From: Craspedostauros australis
Taxonomy: Eukaryota > Bacillariophyta > Bacillariophyceae > Mastogloiales > Achnanthaceae
Direction of reading: 5' to 3'
Assembly: GCA_026770025.1 (NCBI GenBank)
Contig: JAMXDE010000008.1
Location: 434,001-498,000 of the forward strand
DNA: 64,000 nucleotides
The notes under the pieces were generated by a model that was not told where the DNA came from, made no database searches, and saw nothing but the letters and a program-made list of their open reading frames with translations. Shown in pieces: positions 1 to 11,561 of this stretch (position 1 is its first letter; each line of letters starts with the position of its first letter). The position numbers were made by a program, and so were the translations under genes.

Positions 1-3000
1 TTCTTGGTGAAGTTGCTGATGCTGCTGATGCTGCTGTGGATGGAGGTTGTGGAGGATTGGTATTGGTATTCGTACGAGCTACAGTCGCTATCGTTAGTCC
101 TTGTACAAGTATGCTGCGGTGTTGTGGTATTGGGTGGTACAATTATGATAGTAGTGGAGTGGCTGGAGTGGTTGTGGGATTGTGGTGTCGTCTCTCTTGG
201 GGCGGCTGGGTGTTGATTGTGTGTTGGAGTGTTTCTTGACCTGTGCCCTTTCTTGCCACTCGCGTTTCATGTGGTTGTTCTTGGTGCTCTCGTGACAACG
301 CAACAGCACGACAGCGCGTTATTGGCAACAACCACGACAACGCCAAGAGAGGGAACGGCGCCGCCAACAAAGACCAACCCCCTCCGTGGCGGGAAGTTGG
401 TCTTGTTCCTGTGATCGTGTGTTGTCGTGGCTGTTCGTCGTTGGTTCGATCCGCCGATTGCTTCGCGATGGGAACCCACCAACGTTGGACGTGAATTTCT
501 TCCTTTCGTCTGATTGATTTTCTTCCTTCGCTTCCCTGTGCTCGGTTCCTGCGTGTGTTTGTGTGCCGTCACAACCACGGCGTCGTTCGGCTGTTTTCGC
601 CATGGGCTTCGTCTTGTTAAGTATATATATCACTCCATAATTGCGTTGATCCTGATTTATTGTCGCAACCGTGCCATAGACGAATGACCTCTTTATGTAG
701 GTCGTAAGCTATTCGTAAAATACCACTTGGCACGTGACTACCATTAACCTCTTGTTGACCATGTAATCGGGCACATACGACATATCTGCTCCTCCGAACA
801 AACCAACGGTCGTGTCACGGTCCAACTCGTTTCGTCATGATAGTTTGGTCCCAATTTCAAATGCCAGACAACAACACCAACAGCAACTCTGTGGGTAGAA
901 GCGACTCTACCCATTCCGCGTCCGTCAGTGACGCCAGTAACACTGCGGAACGAGGCATCGCGAGTACAACAGCCCTTGCTATAGCTGCGCGATGGGCTTC
1001 AATCCACGATACAGGAATTTAACCGCACAACGCATTTGCGCCAAAACGCAACAGAACTGCTCGTTGTGTTCGTGGTCTCGGCCATTTCTGGTCCTCAGAA
1101 AACGCAAACGGTCTGGAAACTCGTTGTCGGCGATGACAGGGACAACGACAATGGGTCTCGAGGACCTTGAGTATTCTACCAACGGCAACGCGAGTGCCGA
1201 TAGGAATTGGCAATGGCAATAAAACTAGCAAACGCAATTGCAGCCGGGCGACTTCGTGACCTGCCTCTCTGGGACATCGACAAACGCATCGGCAAACATC
1301 CAATCCCCCTCCTCTTTCTCTCTCTCTCTCTCTCTCCGTTTCCATCTCTCCCACCAACACCTCCAACTTTCCAAACCAGGCACCTAATCGTACTCGTGCG
1401 CGCAATACTACGACTATTACATACTCTCCTCGTACTCGTACTCCTGTCATGGTCAAAACGGACGAACCCTTCGCTCCACTATTTTTCGAAACGACGACCT
1501 TCGCGAGAAGAGGATGCAGACGCCTCGTTCGCTCTTCTCGGGGTTTCTTGCCTACACACGATGCTCGAGGGCACATACAATCACGCATGTGCGACATGTC
1601 ACGGACTGCTTCAGCACAAGCTGCCTTCGTCCCGCATAAGTGTAGAGGCTAGCATGACGAAGATATATGGCTGTCGAACATGGTCCGTGAGGATCAGTCT
1701 GCTGCTTTCCACATAGCATGGATCATTTCGAGGACATTTTGGTACTCACATCCATCCTTGGACAAGTGAGACAGAGCTGTATCTATGGCATGCGTGTTTG
1801 GAGTGTATTCGTGCAACTGGGGAGCGGTGTGGCAGGGAGACAAGACGTTTCCACGCATCACGTCACACACGCCTTCCATACATGCGGAGATGGTCTGCTC
1901 CACTCGACTCTGTTCTACTCGTTCTCGTGCTCGTCCTCGCACCCAGCTCGTGGCTGTGTTCGACGTTGGCTGCTGGAGACTATTTCGCACAACCCAAGGA
2001 CTTGCGCGAGCTTTGAATCTCGCTTGGGCTTACATGTTGTGGCATGGCTGAGGAAGATGAACAAGTGAGCGACTTGGCTCATCCCAACAGGTTTGCGTGA
2101 CGATGGGCAGGTCAGAGAGAATGGGCGACGCGACACGATGTTCCTATTCTCTGTCTGTCCGATAACCGCTTCGTGATCGTGATGGACATCTTCCTCTGTC
2201 TGGTTCAACATCTATGGGGAATGCTCGTACCTCCTCTCACAATTTGAGAAACAAAGGCCGCACCGATCTGACCACAACAATGGCTGGTTGGTGCCGACAA
2301 CACCGATTGATGTCGTAACACAATATTTCCGAATGTACTATCGAACAACACGAGTAGATACGGTATCGACCAGCCTCAACCGCCGATGGGTTGGTCTTGG
2401 AACGATGTTGGTCCACTTCGGCTCGCCCCTGCCTTTGGATGGCATCATTGTCGATCTCTCTTGGCTCTGGACGAGTATAGCAGAGAAAGGCTGGTCTCGC
2501 CGCGTCATGCAAAGCTTGTGCTTGTGATGCGCCGACATGCCGTCGCAGTTCTGTGAAGGCGAAGACGCTGGGCCGCATCGCACCGAATCAGGTACATGTG
2601 CGTTGGGAACGCCTTTTCCAAACTCCACCAGAAATCATCGACTCCTCCTCGCCAGAAATGACTCTTTGATCAAGAGGCATGGGCTGGCTTCGGGAACTGT
2701 GGTTCCCACCGCGTTCGACGATGTCCTTGGCTTGCCTCCTTGGCTCTCTTGGCCGTCGGCGATGCATGACCAACGCCGTCACAAAAGAGATGGTCTCGAA
2801 CTCGGAGGTGGGTCATTTTTCTCTAGGAATGAAGATATCTTGCGGTTCTCAACCAGCTCCCTGCCACAATGTGAGCATCCCTCCGACGAACAGTGCTGCA
2901 CTTGAAGGGACGACCATGTGACTGCTTCCCACACAGCAAACTGGAGAGATCCACGAATACCATACAATGCCAGGTGATGCTTTGCTTCGCAATGCAATGA

Positions 3001-4553
3001 AACTCAGCGCTTGGTGCCCACAATGCAGTTCCGCACTCGATTGGAAGACATTGCCACCGATCTCATCTTGTTGAAGCGTCAACCAATCTGGGAGTGGCTG
3101 TCTTCTGGCCATCGTGGTCAATGCTGCGCTCGTGTGACTGACCGTCACCTTCTCCTCAGTTCTTCTGCACGTACCGACTCCATTTCGGAGAGCGGTTCTC
3201 CAATCCCACGGAGCAGATCGTGGAATGGAGCACCACATGCAGGAGGAGTTGCACCTATTCCTCTCCCTCCATCTAGTAGCCAACGAGGAATGAGTTTACC
3301 ACCCGTGAGACGTACGAGTATGGATACTCTGCAACATTCCAATTCCGAGGAGTACCTCATCACTTGCCTGCTGGTACTCGTATCATTCTTCTCCATCATG
3401 GTTCAATCACACCCGCTTCAACGTGCTCGCGCCATGCACGCTGGATCAGTCTCCTCGCGAGAAGAGAAGGCGACCAACCATCAGACCAATCGACTCCGCA
3501 ACCTTTGTAAAGTTTTCTGAATCAAATTCTCTTTACTTGCAGAGAAATTGAGCGTCTTGGTTGCGCTTCGCCCCCTCTGCTCTCCGAGCCACACCACACT
3601 TCGTCGGTCTGCTCTCTGCCCTCGGGTGTGCGATCTGTGGGGCGGTACCCCGTGCACTCTGCCACTGTCCGTGCCCGCGAACCGCTTCGCGATGGTGTAA
3701 CCAGCTCAGTTCTGCCTCCTGCGAAAGGCACTGGGTACAAGGTACCCATCGTACCCTGTTGCTGCCTTTCTCCCCCTCTTGGATGACTTCTCGGCAGTAC
3801 GAGACATGACGTGCACACCAAGTAGAAGTCGACTCCTGTGTTCCTCCTGCGACGACCATCGTGACCATCCTTTCGGCAACTCGCAGCACATTTGGCCGAT
3901 CACGACCACCGCGCCGATGCGGAGTGCGCGCGCGAGTAGTCGCATGTCGGCGCGGCAGGTCTGAAACAAGACATCGTAAGCAACAACAACATCACGAGAT
4001 GATACCAGACAAGCATCACTCGCCATGATCACGTCTCGAAGCTTTACGCGCCTCCCAGATCCCGACCACACTTGGTCGTGCTTCCATCGTTCTCCTTCTT
4101 CTCCCCCATGTTGTTGTGGCCGACATCACCATTGCCATCAACGATCCGATCCGATCCGATCCACTGTTGCATTCGCATCAGTTGTCTGTTCCAGCAAATG
4201 CTCCTCTCTCGAAACAGGAAGATGTGACCATGGATTGATGCGATGTGGTCGCGGAAACGCCAAACGAAAAAGTGCGTCCCATCGGTGTTTCACTCGTGGT
4301 TGTTGTAGAGAATCCGTGACTAATTCGCGACAAATACTCCTACATGACTGGATGTTGAATCGTGTTTTCGATGACGACTCGGGAACGGAATGCTTCAGGT
4401 TCCAGAAGGAATACTTTGCAGGTGCTCTGTCATGAGACGACAGAGACTCTCGGTTCGAATAGGAGCTGAATAGGAGCAACTATTGTTATTATGTATAATA
4501 TCAAAGTATTATAGAATATGATACTCATGCACCACTGATATCCTGGTGCACAT
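1..4553. other. Gene-poor stretch, no supported gene
   Basis: Short open frames occur on both strands but none has a recognisable family, a consistent coding pattern or a convincing start. The stretch contains a (TC)n run near 1315-1336 and many short CT/AC-rich tracts. One piece on the minus strand, about 3706-4071, has a hydrophobic run (DVVVAYDVLFQT followed by ALRIGAVVVIG) that superficially resembles a methyltransferase core. Part of it coincides with a possible intron 3' end, so I do not call a gene. Decayed coding DNA is possible. Confidence 0.5.
1315..1336. repeat. (TC)n microsatellite
   Basis: An uninterrupted CT dinucleotide run in intergenic DNA. On the minus strand it makes an artificial Arg/Glu run in a spurious open frame. 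Confidence 0.9.
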
Positions 4554-7088
4554 CTAAAACTCGGCTAAGTCCTCCATGAACGTGGTCTGGCGTCGACGGC
4601 GCGCTGGCGCCGGCTTCGCTCTGCCGTTTGTTTTTGGACGCCGGATCTCCTCGTTCCGTGGGCGCACCACGCGCCGCTGTCTGCCCTTGTTGTTGGATAT
4701 TCCGTTCCGTTTTCGCTTACGAGATGACTCTAACGGTGGTGGGGGCGATGACAGCTTGATGCGATGGGGCAATCCGGCGTCGCTGCTGTTGCCGAGAGCG
4801 TCATCACTATCGGCATCGGAAGTGTCGAGCGGAGGCCTTCGTGATGGAGGTGATCGCGACGCTTCTGCACCCGCATGAGCAACCGCCGTTGATCGAGGAC
4901 GGGATGTGGACCCACGCTTGCGTTTGTGGTTCCGATTGGCACGGCCTCTACGCTCCTCTTGGACCTGGCTTATCTTGGCAACATCGCTGTCGTCTTCATC
5001 ATCGTCGTCGCTGCCATCCCTGCGTGCAAGAGGGGGAGGAGCCATCGACGACGACGTGGTGCTGGATCCTTCGCTCAGGCGCTCGTTTTCTGTCACGATG
5101 AAACTATGCTCGAGTTCATGATCATACTCCGTCTCGTTATTCCCGGAGCCTTCGCTGTAGCTGGACAGCGCACTTTCGTCTTCGGACGGCGAATCCGGAG
5201 GCAATTCTTCTTCGCTTTTGTACACCGATTTTCTCTCGCGGCGTGGAGTCCTCTTCTTGGTGTTACGTTGGCTTACGAGGTCGCGTCTGGCTCCAGTCTC
5301 AGCATCAACCGTCCATTCGGGAAGCTGCGCGCCACGGTATCCACATTCCACCAGCTTTGGGACGGTGAGAACATGTTGACACCAGTCGTTGAGTATGGAA
5401 CGCACAGCTGTAAAGAGCCTGTCTGGCGCATATGGCGACTGCTTGTTGGTCTGCACGGCACGGAGGTTGTTGCGGAGCTTGGTGCGTTTGGTCTCGTCAT
5501 CAAAGTTAGAAGAGCTGACGTAGTAGATGAATCGTATCTCCTCCGGCATGTCGCGTTCCGCATCAAACTCGTGTTTGTTGTTGTCATCACTATCGTCATC
5601 GCCGTTCTCGTCGTCGTTGCTGTCGCGGTTGTTCTGGCTTTGCTTGTTCGCAGTGCTCTTGAAGGTGGCTTCCAGAATGCTCTGCCATTCATCTAAAAAG
5701 CCAATGATGCCTTCGTGCCCCGACTGGCGGGTGACGCCATCTTGGAGACCCGTGCGCGTTTCGCCTTTCTGAATATGCTCATCGATGATGGTGAGCGCGA
5801 TCTGGACGTCGCAAAGGGTGTGGAGCTGCTTGTACTGCGTGGAGAAGCAGTCCAACTTCCGCAGCTCCTGTTGTCGCTTCAGTTGCGCATCGGTGGGACG
5901 GCCGCACGGCTTTCCGCCACCATCTTCCAAGCGCGTCTCAATGTTTGCCTTCGGTGAGAGGAAGTCCTTACGGACAGCGTTGATGCGGGATCCGAGCTTT
6001 TGCAACGCGTCGGCATTGAACTTTTGGAATTGATCGTCGTCGACAGACTGCGCAACGCAGCATTCCGAAACGAAGATGTCCCAAATTCCAGCAGCCATGA
6101 TGCGCGTGTTGAGCCGCCCGGTGAGGTCGCGAGTGTTGATTCGGTCGCAGAAATGCATCCTGTTTTTGTTCACCGCAGAGGCATCATTGATGTCCGCCTG
6201 AAGAAATTGGTAACAGAACCATTCGCAAAGGTCGGCTTCAAATAGCAGCGCTTCTTTGACAGCTTCAGTCTGCACAGGTATTCTCTCATCAGAAGGTTGT
6301 TCCTCCTCGTCGTCGTCTTCGTCCTCGTCCTGCTGGAGTTGCAGTGGTTGCCCTCCTTGTGATTCATCTTCATCTGAGCTTTCCTCGTTTTCTGCCTCAG
6401 CTTCGGGATTGACGATTTCGACAGTCGCTTCATTGCTGTTATCTTTGCTGTTGTCGTCGTTGGTTTCGTCATCGTTGTTTCCATCTTGTTCATTATCGTG
6501 TTCACCTGTGTTGGCGTCGTCATTGTCAATGTCCTTTTCAACATCATCGTTACCATCATGTATACCACCTTCTTGATTGCCATCGTTTTCGCTGCTCAAA
6601 GGACGAGCATTGCCTTGTGGTTGTGTTCGTGGCGGCGGCGGTTGAGTGTCAAGTTCCATATTCTGCTTGGCGGTGATGCCTGGCGGATCGGGCTGATCCG
6701 AATCTGCGTCATTGCCATCGTTGGGTTGCTGCGAACGTGTTTCATCTTCTAGACTTGCGTGTTCCTGTGTTTCTGGAGTCGTCCTGTGTTGTGTCCCATC
6801 GCCTGTATCATTCACGCTGCTGTCATCAGCAGCGAAGTCGCCATGTATCACCTGCCTGCTGCGTTGGCGAGTTGGCATCAATTCCTGCGGTTGCGTGCCA
6901 TCATCCGCTTGTGCGACTTCGTCGGAACTTTCTATGCCAACCTCGACGTCCGATTCACTGTCTGGATCGAAGAGACCCTGTCGAGGGAATCGTCTTGGGA
7001 CCGTCGCGTCCGATTCATCGTCTCTCGGGGCAATTGCCGTTGCTTCTTGGTTGTCCGTTGGATCGGTCGGCTCCTCGTCTTCTGCCAT
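4554..7088 (-). CDS. Large acidic low-complexity protein, probably nuclear
   Basis: An intronless 844-residue frame starting at ATG (MAEDEEPTDPTD). I do not recognise the family. Residues 1 to about 275 are Asp/Glu/Asn/Gln-rich and probably disordered. Residues about 275-610 look folded, with mixed hydrophobic helices (VKEALLFEADLCEWFCYQFL; IWDIFVSECC; LDEWQSILEATF; LFTAVRSILNDWCQHVL) interrupted by one acidic insert. Residues about 620-844 are Ser/Asp-rich with several Lys/Arg clusters (KRKR, RRRR), which suggests nuclear localisation, and the chain ends in a short acidic-hydrophobic tail (FMEDLAEF). Acidic tails plus basic clusters fit a histone- or chromatin-interacting protein, but that is inference. 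The long frame and coherent composition support a real gene. Confidence 0.8.
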   Translation of the reverse strand: MAEDEEPTDPTDNQEATAIAPRDDESDATVPRRFPRQGLFDPDSESDVEVGIESSDEVAQADDGTQPQELMPTRQRSRQVIHGDFAADDSSVNDTGDGTQHRTTPETQEHASLEDETRSQQPNDGNDADSDQPDPPGITAKQNMELDTQPPPPRTQPQGNARPLSSENDGNQEGGIHDGNDDVEKDIDNDDANTGEHDNEQDGNNDDETNDDNSKDNSNEATVEIVNPEAEAENEESSDEDESQGGQPLQLQQDEDEDDDEEEQPSDERIPVQTEAVKEALLFEADLCEWFCYQFLQADINDASAVNKNRMHFCDRINTRDLTGRLNTRIMAAGIWDIFVSECCVAQSVDDDQFQKFNADALQKLGSRINAVRKDFLSPKANIETRLEDGGGKPCGRPTDAQLKRQQELRKLDCFSTQYKQLHTLCDVQIALTIIDEHIQKGETRTGLQDGVTRQSGHEGIIGFLDEWQSILEATFKSTANKQSQNNRDSNDDENGDDDSDDNNKHEFDAERDMPEEIRFIYYVSSSNFDDETKRTKLRNNLRAVQTNKQSPYAPDRLFTAVRSILNDWCQHVLTVPKLVECGYRGAQLPEWTVDAETGARRDLVSQRNTKKRTPRRERKSVYKSEEELPPDSPSEDESALSSYSEGSGNNETEYDHELEHSFIVTENERLSEGSSTTSSSMAPPPLARRDGSDDDDEDDSDVAKISQVQEERRGRANRNHKRKRGSTSRPRSTAVAHAGAEASRSPPSRRPPLDTSDADSDDALGNSSDAGLPHRIKLSSPPPPLESSRKRKRNGISNNKGRQRRVVRPRNEEIRRPKTNGRAKPAPARRRRQTTFMEDLAEF

Positions 7089-7700
7089 GATCCATCTGCT
7101 TTTGTTTGTTGGGATAATATGTGCGGTGATTTACTGGTGCAACAGCAGGTATATCTGTCCTCTTGTCCAAATGGAGTACTGTAATATGATTATACTACTT
7201 GTGCAATACTTTTGTGAGCAACAGTCAAGATCTTCGTGACATGTCGAGCACCTTGGTGGGACGTCAAACGCTTGATTGTGGACCATGGCTGTCATGATTC
7301 TGTTGTTGCGCACGAGTTCGCGTGTGTTGTTGTTGAGGCGCATTCTTTTTCCATTCGCAAATGGCGCCAAAATCTATTGAGACGGAAACCATACGTATCA
7401 CGCAGACAGACTGACAGACAAGTCGATGGAGTAGACTTCAGTCCATCTTGTGTTGTATTCTTCACATTTCAAACGGACAGCAACCGCATCTTGCGTTGCG
7501 TGGATAGTGGTATCCACAGTTCATTGTGAACAATAACAGGAATCTATCTATCTCCAGAGAGAGAGAGAGAGAGTGTGTGTTGCAGTTTGCTCAGTATCTT
7601 TTTGCTCGTTCTCTATTAATTGGTCCAAGTTCTCGTCGCGTGTATTCCACATATCTCCTCAGGTATGACGCTTGCGCCGTATAATAGTCGCATTCACGCA
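7089..7700. other. Intergenic, with (AG)n tract
   Basis: No gene is supported. It holds the upstream region of the acidic-protein gene and an (AG)n run at about 7556-7573 that passes into a short (TG)n run. Confidence 0.6.
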
Positions 7701-8207
7701 TCAACCCAACATCGAACCCGCCATCGCCCCGGCCTGCATACCTTGCGTACCATGATGCGCGGCATTGGCCATACCTTGCGCTTCCGCCATGGCGGCCTCG
7801 TTGGCGCGTCCATCATTGGGCACGTTCGACTTGTAACGTGCGTACATGACACGCTGCACGTCGTCCCATTTGTCGTAGGCATCGGGATCCTTGTCGCCGC
7901 CAGCGCAACAGCAACTCACGGATGGTTGCTTGTGCGTGATCTGGGAATACAACGCGGTCTGGGCGCTGCGCGTGAGCATGTGGTAATATCCTTTGCCTTT
8001 GTTGCCGGGGCCGTAGACGTATCCCTTCTTGATGCCGTCGTCGTTGGGCGATGCGATGAAGCATGGCTCGCCTTTGGGACCCGTCTCGCCGGGATCGAGC
8101 CATCGTTCGTAGTTCATGGGGTACCTGGCGTATTCGCAGTCCGTTTCAGGCAGGAATTGGATCATGGCCTTGTGCAGCTCGTCGCCTCTTCGTATTGGTA
8201 TCGACAT
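7701..8207 (-). CDS. Small soluble protein of unknown function
   Basis: A 168-residue frame. I take the ATG giving MSIPIRRGDELHK, because the frame's first possible codon, two codons upstream, is GTG. No signal peptide or membrane segment is visible. The core (NYERWLDPGETGPKGEPCF, GYVYGPGNKGKGYYHMLTR) is rich in Gly, Pro, Tyr and Trp and looks folded. A CCC cluster (residues about 98-101) could bind metal or be lipidated. The last 35 residues are Ala/Gly/Met-rich (AMAEAQGMANAAHHG) and probably flexible. It resembles short conserved proteins of unknown function that I associate with microalgae, but I cannot name a domain. A TGTTCTGTGT-type minisatellite lies directly upstream of the start. Confidence 0.75.
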   Translation of the reverse strand: MSIPIRRGDELHKAMIQFLPETDCEYARYPMNYERWLDPGETGPKGEPCFIASPNDDGIKKGYVYGPGNKGKGYYHMLTRSAQTALYSQITHKQPSVSCCCAGGDKDPDAYDKWDDVQRVMYARYKSNVPNDGRANEAAMAEAQGMANAAHHGTQGMQAGAMAGSMLG

Positions 8208-8217
8208 CGTCACTTGT

Positions 8218-8283
8218 TCTGTGTTGCGTGCTGTGTTGTGTTCTGTGTTGTGTTCTGTGTTGTGCGATGTGTTGTGTTCTGTC
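8218..8283. repeat. TGTGTTCTG-type minisatellite
   Basis: Imperfect repetition of a roughly 10-12 nt unit based on GTGTTCTGTGTT. It lies within about 10-75 nt upstream of the start codon of the 168-residue minus-strand gene, so it is probably in its 5' leader or promoter. In that orientation it reads as an ACACAGAAC repeat. Confidence 0.8.
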
Positions 8284-9013
8284 TTGCGTTGCGTCTCTGC
8301 TTTCGTTTTATGGTGAGATGGTTATCGACACTCCAGATGAACTCGAATCAACTCCAACGCAATGTGATCAAGCGTCTGTGTGGTATGGCTATTACCACGA
8401 CGATGGCAGAGCTTGGTCAAACAAGAACAAGAGAGGATCACATGGAAGAAGGAAGGAGCATCTGCCAAGATGGAGAGGCGCCTTGGTTGATGAGTTCATC
8501 GGATGTTGTGGCGCTTTGGGACGTCTGCGCCGGTGACTGCGATACACCTCTGGCGCGAAGTTCTCACAAACTCCGAGAAGTTGATCCGTTCTCACGATTC
8601 ACGACATTGGATGTTCCACCAAGTTCACATACCACGACTCACGAAACAGGACCTCTCTGAAGTCGACTCCAACGACCATAATCGCTGAATGACCGTCGTG
8701 ACTCGATGCCTGTGACTGAGAAACGACAACAACACAACGCATCGCTGTTTGCCTCTTCCTGTTGTCGACAATGGCGCAAGTTGCGCTTGAACGGCGGCGG
8801 CATCCTTGACGAACCTCATCGCATAACTGGGGCAAGAGGAGAAGAGAGAGAGCAAGAGAAGGAGGCGATTGAGAGAGGCAGATAGACACACAGAGACAGA
8901 GACAGACAGAGACAGAGACAGAGAGAAAGAGAGAGAGAGACAGAGCTGGGCATCCACTCAATCGATAGCCTGCGCAACAAGCGAAGTGCCCATCTGCCAT
9001 CGCTAGCCGCACG
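8284..9013. other. Divergent intergenic region with a 110-nt purine tract
   Basis: This lies between the divergent small unknown and the sulfotransferase. At about 8835-8946 the plus strand is almost pure GA/GACA, ending about 65 nt before the sulfotransferase ATG. Open frames crossing it are artefacts of the repeat. A plausible promoter or 5' leader element, not proven. Confidence 0.6.
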
Positions 9014-10747
9014 ATGCCTGGGAGGCCACCAGCGCCCATTCCTTTCAGCAACCTCAAGAGAAGCAGCAGCAGCAACGCCGAAAGCAGATCCGGCAGCCTC
9101 GTTGGTCGGCGAACCAGCCGCACGCAACGCAACGACAGCATCAGCAGCAACCACAGCGCCAGCAGTCACAACGCGAACACCCGCATCTACAGCGGCCTCG
9201 AGATCGAGATTGAGACGAGCGCCAGCTCCAACCGGAAGAGACCCTCCACGATGCAGAGGCGACGATACGTTCTGGCCGGCTGCATCCTCACGTGCATGCT
9301 ATCTCTCGTCATCATCAAGTCCGGCATTCTCGATGCGACAACGCCCGAGGATGTGGAGCACAAGATGCATCTGCCAAACGATCATGTCCAGGTGGGGACC
9401 AGGACGGTATCTCCGCAGGAGCACTACCCGACGCAGAAGCCGACGCATGACGCGGCCGTGCCGCAAACGCAGACACCGACGGCGGCTCCGACCAAAGCTC
9501 CCAAATCCAATCAACATCCAACTTCCAGCAACATCCAACCAACCTCCAGGCCGACGCCCAGGCCCAAAACACCAAAGGCCAAGCCGACGCCAACGCAATC
9601 GATCAAGCTGCCGGCCATTTCACCTGCGACGTCGGTCTCCTATTCCCAGGGCAGAATAAACAACGAGGGCTTCACCGCAACGGAGTCCAGTTTCCTGGAG
9701 CAGTATTGCAACTTCCAACCCAAAACGCCCACCGACAAAGATTATGGCTGGTATCCCTCCAGCGACAAGTCGGCCTGGAAGCAGCGGGCGCCGGGTGTCA
9801 TCATCATTGGTACGCAGCAGAGCGGATCCGCCACGCTCTACTACACGTTAGCGAAGCACCCCAACATCAACGCCAACGCCACCAAAACCAAGAACCTCAA
9901 ATTTTACCTACCCAACAAATTCAATCGCTACCTCCCACCACTGCGCCTCGATGCCGACCGCGACGATATGATCCAAAAGCGCAAAGTCTACTTAGCCCGC
10001 GAGGCCATGTACAATTCGGGCGCCAACTACAACCGATTGGCGACGACGTTGCCCGACACGCACAGCATCGCCATGGACGGATCGGCCAACTACTTCACGG
10101 CGTCGCATCTGGTGCCCTACAATATCCTGTGCACGACGCCGTGGAGCAAGCTCGTGCTCATGATGCGCAATCCTGTCGACCGCCTCTACGCGCAGTGGGC
10201 CTACTACGTCGATAACTTCCGTTTGGAAAAGTCCTTCGAGGATTGGATCGCGATCGAATTCGATCTCATGATCCGAGCCGGCCTCATCGAACGATCCGGA
10301 ACCGACGCGCTCGTGCCGACGCAACCCGACAACGAGTACGCCGCGTGGAAATCGTACCTGCAATTGATCGACCAAGACAAGACTTTTCAGGAACCGGCCA
10401 TCGGCGTCTCCCTCTACGTCATTCCTTTGCAACACTGGATCGACGCCTACACGCGCGTCGGCAAGAACATCACGCAATCCTTGTTCGTGCTGCCGACCGA
10501 GATTCTCGATGTCGACTATGCGTCGATTCTGGATCGGCTTCTCCCATTCATGGGATTGCCGGCGGCGCATCTGCGGCTCCATCGCGTGCGGTATCAAAAA
10601 CACTCGAATCATGTAATGTCGGACGCGACGCGCATCATGTTGGAGCGGTTCTTTCGGACGTACAACGATCGGTTGCTCAAGGTTCTCAAGGAGCATAAGC
10701 TGGATTCGCCGATTGGCCACTCCAATTGGAAACGGATATGGAAGTAG
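9014..10747 (+). CDS. Golgi-type membrane sulfotransferase
   Basis: Predicted 577-residue type II membrane protein of the PAPS-dependent carbohydrate sulfotransferase superfamily, which transfers sulfate from PAPS to sugar hydroxyls in the Golgi lumen. A cytosolic Ser/Arg/Asn-rich tail (1 to about 80) precedes one membrane segment (about 84-106, YVLAGCILTCMLSLVIIKSG). A Thr/Pro/Lys-rich stem (about 130-210) follows. The catalytic domain begins near residue 260 with a 5'-phosphosulfate loop (GTQQSGSATLYYTL, about 265), where Gln replaces the usual Lys/Arg. The 3'-phosphate-binding segment is near 378 (KLVLMMRNPVDRLYAQWAYY), with Arg and Ser-like positions only partly kept. Intronless. The acceptor sugar is unknown. 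A second sulfotransferase lies at 58189-59796. Confidence 0.87.
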   Translation: MPGRPPAPIPFSNLKRSSSSNAESRSGSLVGRRTSRTQRNDSISSNHSASSHNANTRIYSGLEIEIETSASSNRKRPSTMQRRRYVLAGCILTCMLSLVIIKSGILDATTPEDVEHKMHLPNDHVQVGTRTVSPQEHYPTQKPTHDAAVPQTQTPTAAPTKAPKSNQHPTSSNIQPTSRPTPRPKTPKAKPTPTQSIKLPAISPATSVSYSQGRINNEGFTATESSFLEQYCNFQPKTPTDKDYGWYPSSDKSAWKQRAPGVIIIGTQQSGSATLYYTLAKHPNINANATKTKNLKFYLPNKFNRYLPPLRLDADRDDMIQKRKVYLAREAMYNSGANYNRLATTLPDTHSIAMDGSANYFTASHLVPYNILCTTPWSKLVLMMRNPVDRLYAQWAYYVDNFRLEKSFEDWIAIEFDLMIRAGLIERSGTDALVPTQPDNEYAAWKSYLQLIDQDKTFQEPAIGVSLYVIPLQHWIDAYTRVGKNITQSLFVLPTEILDVDYASILDRLLPFMGLPAAHLRLHRVRYQKHSNHVMSDATRIMLERFFRTYNDRLLKVLKEHKLDSPIGHSNWKRIWK

Positions 10748-11561
10748 GCGTGATGGGAGAAGGTTCTATCCCTTCATGACCCAGAGATAAGTGCACCAGT
10801 ATGTCGTTTATCTCGACACCGTGTTAAATTTTGAACGCGTTTTTCCTACCACGGCCTACGTGAAGACTAAATCTGTACCATCGTTTACTAGCGCTATCGT
10901 TGGAAGCCACCGAAATTATGTTGTAGCCTACTTCAACATCTTCCATGGTAGATACCCCAATGTTCTTTGCAGATATGGAATCTGCATAAGGTGCAGATCT
11001 GTTTGAACCTCTTTGGAGTGCTTCTGTCTACGCCAGTATTTTTGTTTGTGGCCTTCAAGTAGCAGCACTATCGGCAACGTCGTTGCGTTCCGTCCTCGTC
11101 GATTACCTGTCTGTGGTCTTCATACATGCCCATGAACCTTTCCTCACCCAAAGATGGTTGAGTTCTGCTCATCCCTCTCTTCGTTCTTGGATACGATAGC
11201 CTCCGGATGTGTGTCGCCCACAATCCGCGTGTCACTGAGCAATTTCACTCCAGTCCCGCAGTCCAAAATTAATTCACGGGTACTTCAGGCTTGATTAGTG
11301 ATAAGATGGCAGTAAGAAACATAAAACTTAAACATAATCATTGGAAAGCTGTGCTCAACAGCTTTCTAAAAATGCAAAGAAAATGGTATTGCACATGTAG
11401 ATGTTATCGTCAAAAATAAAAACAACTGAAACTGAAAACGATATATTATATCGTCTAGGTCATGAAGGGATAATAGATTACATGCTCCGAGATCATAGTT
11501 ACTCGCTTTGCACAATACTGTGTGTCCACCACTCTGTACTTGCATGGCATGGCACCGTTGA
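10748..11561. other. Convergent intergenic region
   Basis: No gene is supported between the 3' ends of the sulfotransferase and the MFS transporter. It is AT-richer than the neighbouring coding DNA. A hairpin lies at 11344-11366 (9-bp stem GAAAGCTGT, 5-nt loop) and could take part in 3'-end formation. Confidence 0.5.

Noticed and set aside
430..470. GGTTCGATCC, like a tRNA T-loop
   Set aside because: No acceptor stem, D-arm or anticodon arm pairs around it.
3706..4071. Minus-strand frame with DVVVAYDVLFQT and IGAVVVIG, like a methyltransferase core
   Set aside because: Only about 40 residues look similar, part of it reads as an intron 3' end (CTTGTTTCAG), and no flanking exons can be found.
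4445..4475. GGTTCGAATAGG, like a tRNA T-loop
   Set aside because: The flanking sequence does not fold into a cloverleaf.
7620..8660. 346-codon plus-strand open frame
   Set aside because: It is largely the antisense of the 168-residue gene plus a minisatellite, with Cys/Val runs caused by the repeat.
9992..10720. 242-codon minus-strand frame inside the sulfotransferase gene
   Set aside because: Antisense shadow of a coding region; composition reflects codon bias of the real gene.
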